Assembly (NCBI RefSeq): GCF_002096335.1
Contig: NZ_NCUW01000022.1
Span: forward strand, 1 to 34,352
DNA from: Streptococcus oralis subsp. dentisani
GTDB lineage: Bacteria > Bacillota > Bacilli > Lactobacillales > Streptococcaceae
Reading direction: 5' to 3'
DNA length: 34,352 nucleotides
Part shown: positions 33,068 to 34,352 of the stretch, in pieces
Layout of the letters: each line of letters begins with the position of its first letter
Position numbering within the stretch: the first letter of the stretch is position 1
The notes under the pieces: model-generated
Databases searched by the model: none
Seen by the model: the letters and a program-made list of their open reading frames with translations, nothing else
Told to the model about the DNA's origin: nothing
Position numbers and translations under genes: made by a program

Positions 33068-33604
33068 ATGGATAGTTTTGACAAGGGATGGTTTGTTCTA
33101 CAAACTTATTCTGGCTATGAAAATAAGGTAAAAGAAAATCTATTGCAACGTGCACAAACGTATAATATGTTGGATAATATTCTACGCGTTGAGATTCCAA
33201 CACAAACCGTGCAAGTTGAGAAAAATGGAAAGAAAAAAGAAATTGAAGAGAATCGCTTTCCGGGTTATGTCCTTGTAGAAATGGTCATGACCGATGAAGC
33301 ATGGTTCGTTGTTCGAAACACACCGAACGTAACAGGATTCGTCGGATCCCACGGTAACAGATCAAAACCAACTCCGCTATTGGAACAAGAAATCCGTGAT
33401 ATTCTGGTTTCAATGGGACAAACTGTTCAAGAGTTTGATATTGACGTTGAAGTTGGTCAGACTGTCCGCATCATTGATGGCGCTTTTGCAGACTACACAG
33501 GTAAAATTACTGAAATTGATAACAATAAAGTGAAGATGATTATCTCTATGTTTGGTAATGATACGATTGCAGAAGTAAACCTAAACCAAATTGCAGAATT
33601 ATAA
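33068..33604 (+). CDS. nusG: Transcription termination/antitermination protein NusG
   Basis: NusG binds RNA polymerase and modulates pausing, termination and coupling to translation. It has 178 residues: the NGN domain at about 1-115 (WFVLQTYSGYENKVKENL; NRFPGYVLVEM; VRNTPNVTGFVG) and a KOW domain at about 125-178 (VGQTVRIIDGAFADYTGKI). ATG 33068 follows AAAGGAAA; an ATG at 33053 was rejected because it lies ahead of that site. It is the last gene of the rpmG operon. Confidence 0.97.
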   Translation: MDSFDKGWFVLQTYSGYENKVKENLLQRAQTYNMLDNILRVEIPTQTVQVEKNGKKKEIEENRFPGYVLVEMVMTDEAWFVVRNTPNVTGFVGSHGNRSKPTPLLEQEIRDILVSMGQTVQEFDIDVEVGQTVRIIDGAFADYTGKITEIDNNKVKMIISMFGNDTIAEVNLNQIAEL

Positions 33605-33608
33605 CCCC

Positions 33609-33631
33609 AGAGAGGCCTTGCCTCTCTTTTT
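33609..33631 (+). terminator. Terminator after nusG
   Basis: AGAGAGGC (33609-33616) pairs with GCCTCTCT (33620-33627) around a 3-nt loop and is followed by Ts. Confidence 0.9.
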
Positions 33632-33635
33632 ATGT

Positions 33636-33703
33636 GCCGTTGAGGGAGGAAGAAGTATAGAATAGAGGAAATGGGCCCATGGGATTGTGCATTTTGCTAA
33701 ACT
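33636..33703 (+). promoter_or_regulatory. Control region of comX
   Basis: An extended -10, TGC TAAACT (33698-33703), lies about 22 nt before the comX ATG. The ComE-binding direct repeats expected about 40-75 nt upstream of the start are not clear. GCCGTTGAG (33636-33644) resembles one half-site (ACAnTTGAG), but I see no good partner 21 nt away. A 10-bp palindrome ATGGGCCCAT (33671-33680) lies between. The ribosome site is AAAGGAGAG. Confidence 0.45.
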
Positions 33704-33724
33704 AAATGCAGAAAGGAGAGGTCT

Positions 33725-34198
33725 ATGAATCTGAAGGAATTATACGAGGAAACGAAGGGCATTGTCCATAAGTGTCGCAAAGATTATCATTTGCATCTGT
33801 GGGAGAAAGAGGACTGGGACCAGGAAGGCATGTTATGTCTGTATGAGCTGGTGAGTCGCAATCCAGAGTTACTAGAGGGCGAGCGCCATCGACTTTATGT
33901 TTGCTTTAAAACAAAGTTTAGAAATCGTATCCTAGATTACATCCGTAAACAGGAAAGCCACAAGCGCCGTTTTGACAAAGAACCCTATGAAGAGGTGAGT
34001 GAGATTAGCCATCGTCTAGGAGAAAAAGGACTAAGGCTGGACGATTATTATCTCTTTCACGAACTTCTAAAGAATTACAAATCAAAGCAGAGTATGGAAA
34101 AACAAGAGTTAATAGACCGTCTAATGGGAGGAGAAGTCTTTAGAGGACGTAAAGCTCTCCTGAGAGAACTTTCCCTAATCTTTTCAGAATTTCGGTAA
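33725..34198 (+). CDS. comX: Competence-specific sigma factor ComX (SigX)
   Basis: ComX directs RNA polymerase to cin-box promoters of late competence genes, such as comGA at 6537. It has 157 residues and resembles pneumococcal ComX along its length: HLHLWEKEDWDQEGMLCLYE, FKTKFRNRILDYIRKQES, KRRFDKEPYEEVSEISHR, LDDYYLFHELLKNY. It is a small sigma-70 relative with regions 2 and 4. In pneumococcus there are two identical copies, each beside an rRNA operon. The tRNA-Glu promoter 16 nt after this stop fits one of them. Expression is normally switched on by ComE. Confidence 0.96.
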   Translation: MNLKELYEETKGIVHKCRKDYHLHLWEKEDWDQEGMLCLYELVSRNPELLEGERHRLYVCFKTKFRNRILDYIRKQESHKRRFDKEPYEEVSEISHRLGEKGLRLDDYYLFHELLKNYKSKQSMEKQELIDRLMGGEVFRGRKALLRELSLIFSEFR

Positions 34199-34213
34199 AG
34201 AGGAAAAAAGTCC

Positions 34214-34241
34214 TTGACAAAGGTAAAAAAGTAGGTATAAT
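34214..34241 (+). promoter_or_regulatory. Strong promoter of tRNA-Glu, probably of an rRNA operon
   Basis: TTGACA (34214-34219), a 16-nt spacer and TATAAT (34236-34241), both consensus. A small hairpin GAGTT-GAAA-AACTC covers the predicted start of transcription. Confidence 0.85.
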
Positions 34242-34261
34242 AGAAAGAGTTGAAAAACTCA

Positions 34262-34333
34262 GGTCCGTTGGTCAAGGGGTTAAGACACCGCCTTTTCACG
34301 GCGGTAACACGGGTTCGAATCCCGTACGGACTA
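34262..34333 (+). tRNA. tRNA-Glu (anticodon TTC)
   Basis: This 72-nt tRNA has the acceptor GGTCCGT (34262-34268) paired with ACGGACT (34326-34332; the first pair is G-U). The anticodon arm is CCGCC-TTTTCAC-GGCGG with TTC as the anticodon. The T-loop is GGTTCGAATC within CGGGTTCGAATCCCG. Position 73 is A, and CCA is not encoded. The following 19 bases to the window end are probably the leader of the next RNA gene, but this cannot be shown from the sequence here. Confidence 0.96.
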
Positions 34334-34352
34334 TGGTGTATCGCAGGGTTGA

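Overview
The window is chromosomal DNA from a Mitis-group Streptococcus, close to S. pneumoniae, S. mitis or S. oralis. Gene content, low-GC composition, extended -10 promoters (TGN-TATAAT) and protein motifs all point there. Examples are ComGA-GG, EloR/Jag with its Thr89 context, OatA with Ser438/Asp568/His571, PBP2a with Ser410, and ComX beside tRNA-Glu. The exact species cannot be fixed from the sequence alone.

Layout. 1-560 is the right end of a decayed IS30-family element with a frameshifted transposase. 631-6474 holds a DUF975 membrane protein (minus strand), tgt, the peptidoglycan O-acetyltransferase oatA, nagA behind a NagR-type operator, and a DUF1033 gene. 6510-10244 is the late-competence operon comGA-GG behind a cin-box (TGCGAATA). 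Two methyltransferase genes and ackA (with a cre site) follow. 13268-15433 is rnpA-yidC-jag. 15485-19531 is an unknown gene, tkt, yajC, a low-molecular-weight tyrosine phosphatase and a membrane MORN-repeat protein. adhE (19828-22479) has a long control region rich in Rex-like half-sites. 28375-34352 is gap, a pseudouridine synthase (minus strand), pbp2A, rpmG-secE-nusG, comX, and a strong promoter reading into tRNA-Glu, probably the start of an rRNA operon.

The most unusual part is 22545-28197. A ComR/Rgg-like regulator is followed by a 14-bp TGACA-N4-TGTCA palindrome shaped like a ComR box. Next comes a 16-codon gene for a hydrophobic peptide ending GGWWT, the Trp-Trp signature of ComS/XIP pheromones. 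After it come an unknown 96-residue gene, three tandem 107-bp repeats each encoding a 30-31 residue, leader-free, Trp-rich cationic peptide, a large hairpin, and two ABC transporters. Inference: this is a ComRS-like quorum-sensing cassette that drives a three-component leaderless bacteriocin (or lytic peptide) with its own export or immunity genes. It sits in a species whose competence is normally driven by ComCDE, and that machinery is represented here by comX and comG.

A second pattern spans the window. Five genes (DUF975, the 10277 and 10926 methyltransferases, the pseudouridine synthase and pbp2A) share the geometry TGN + -10 hexamer + exactly 6 nt + ATG. This predicts leaderless mRNAs.
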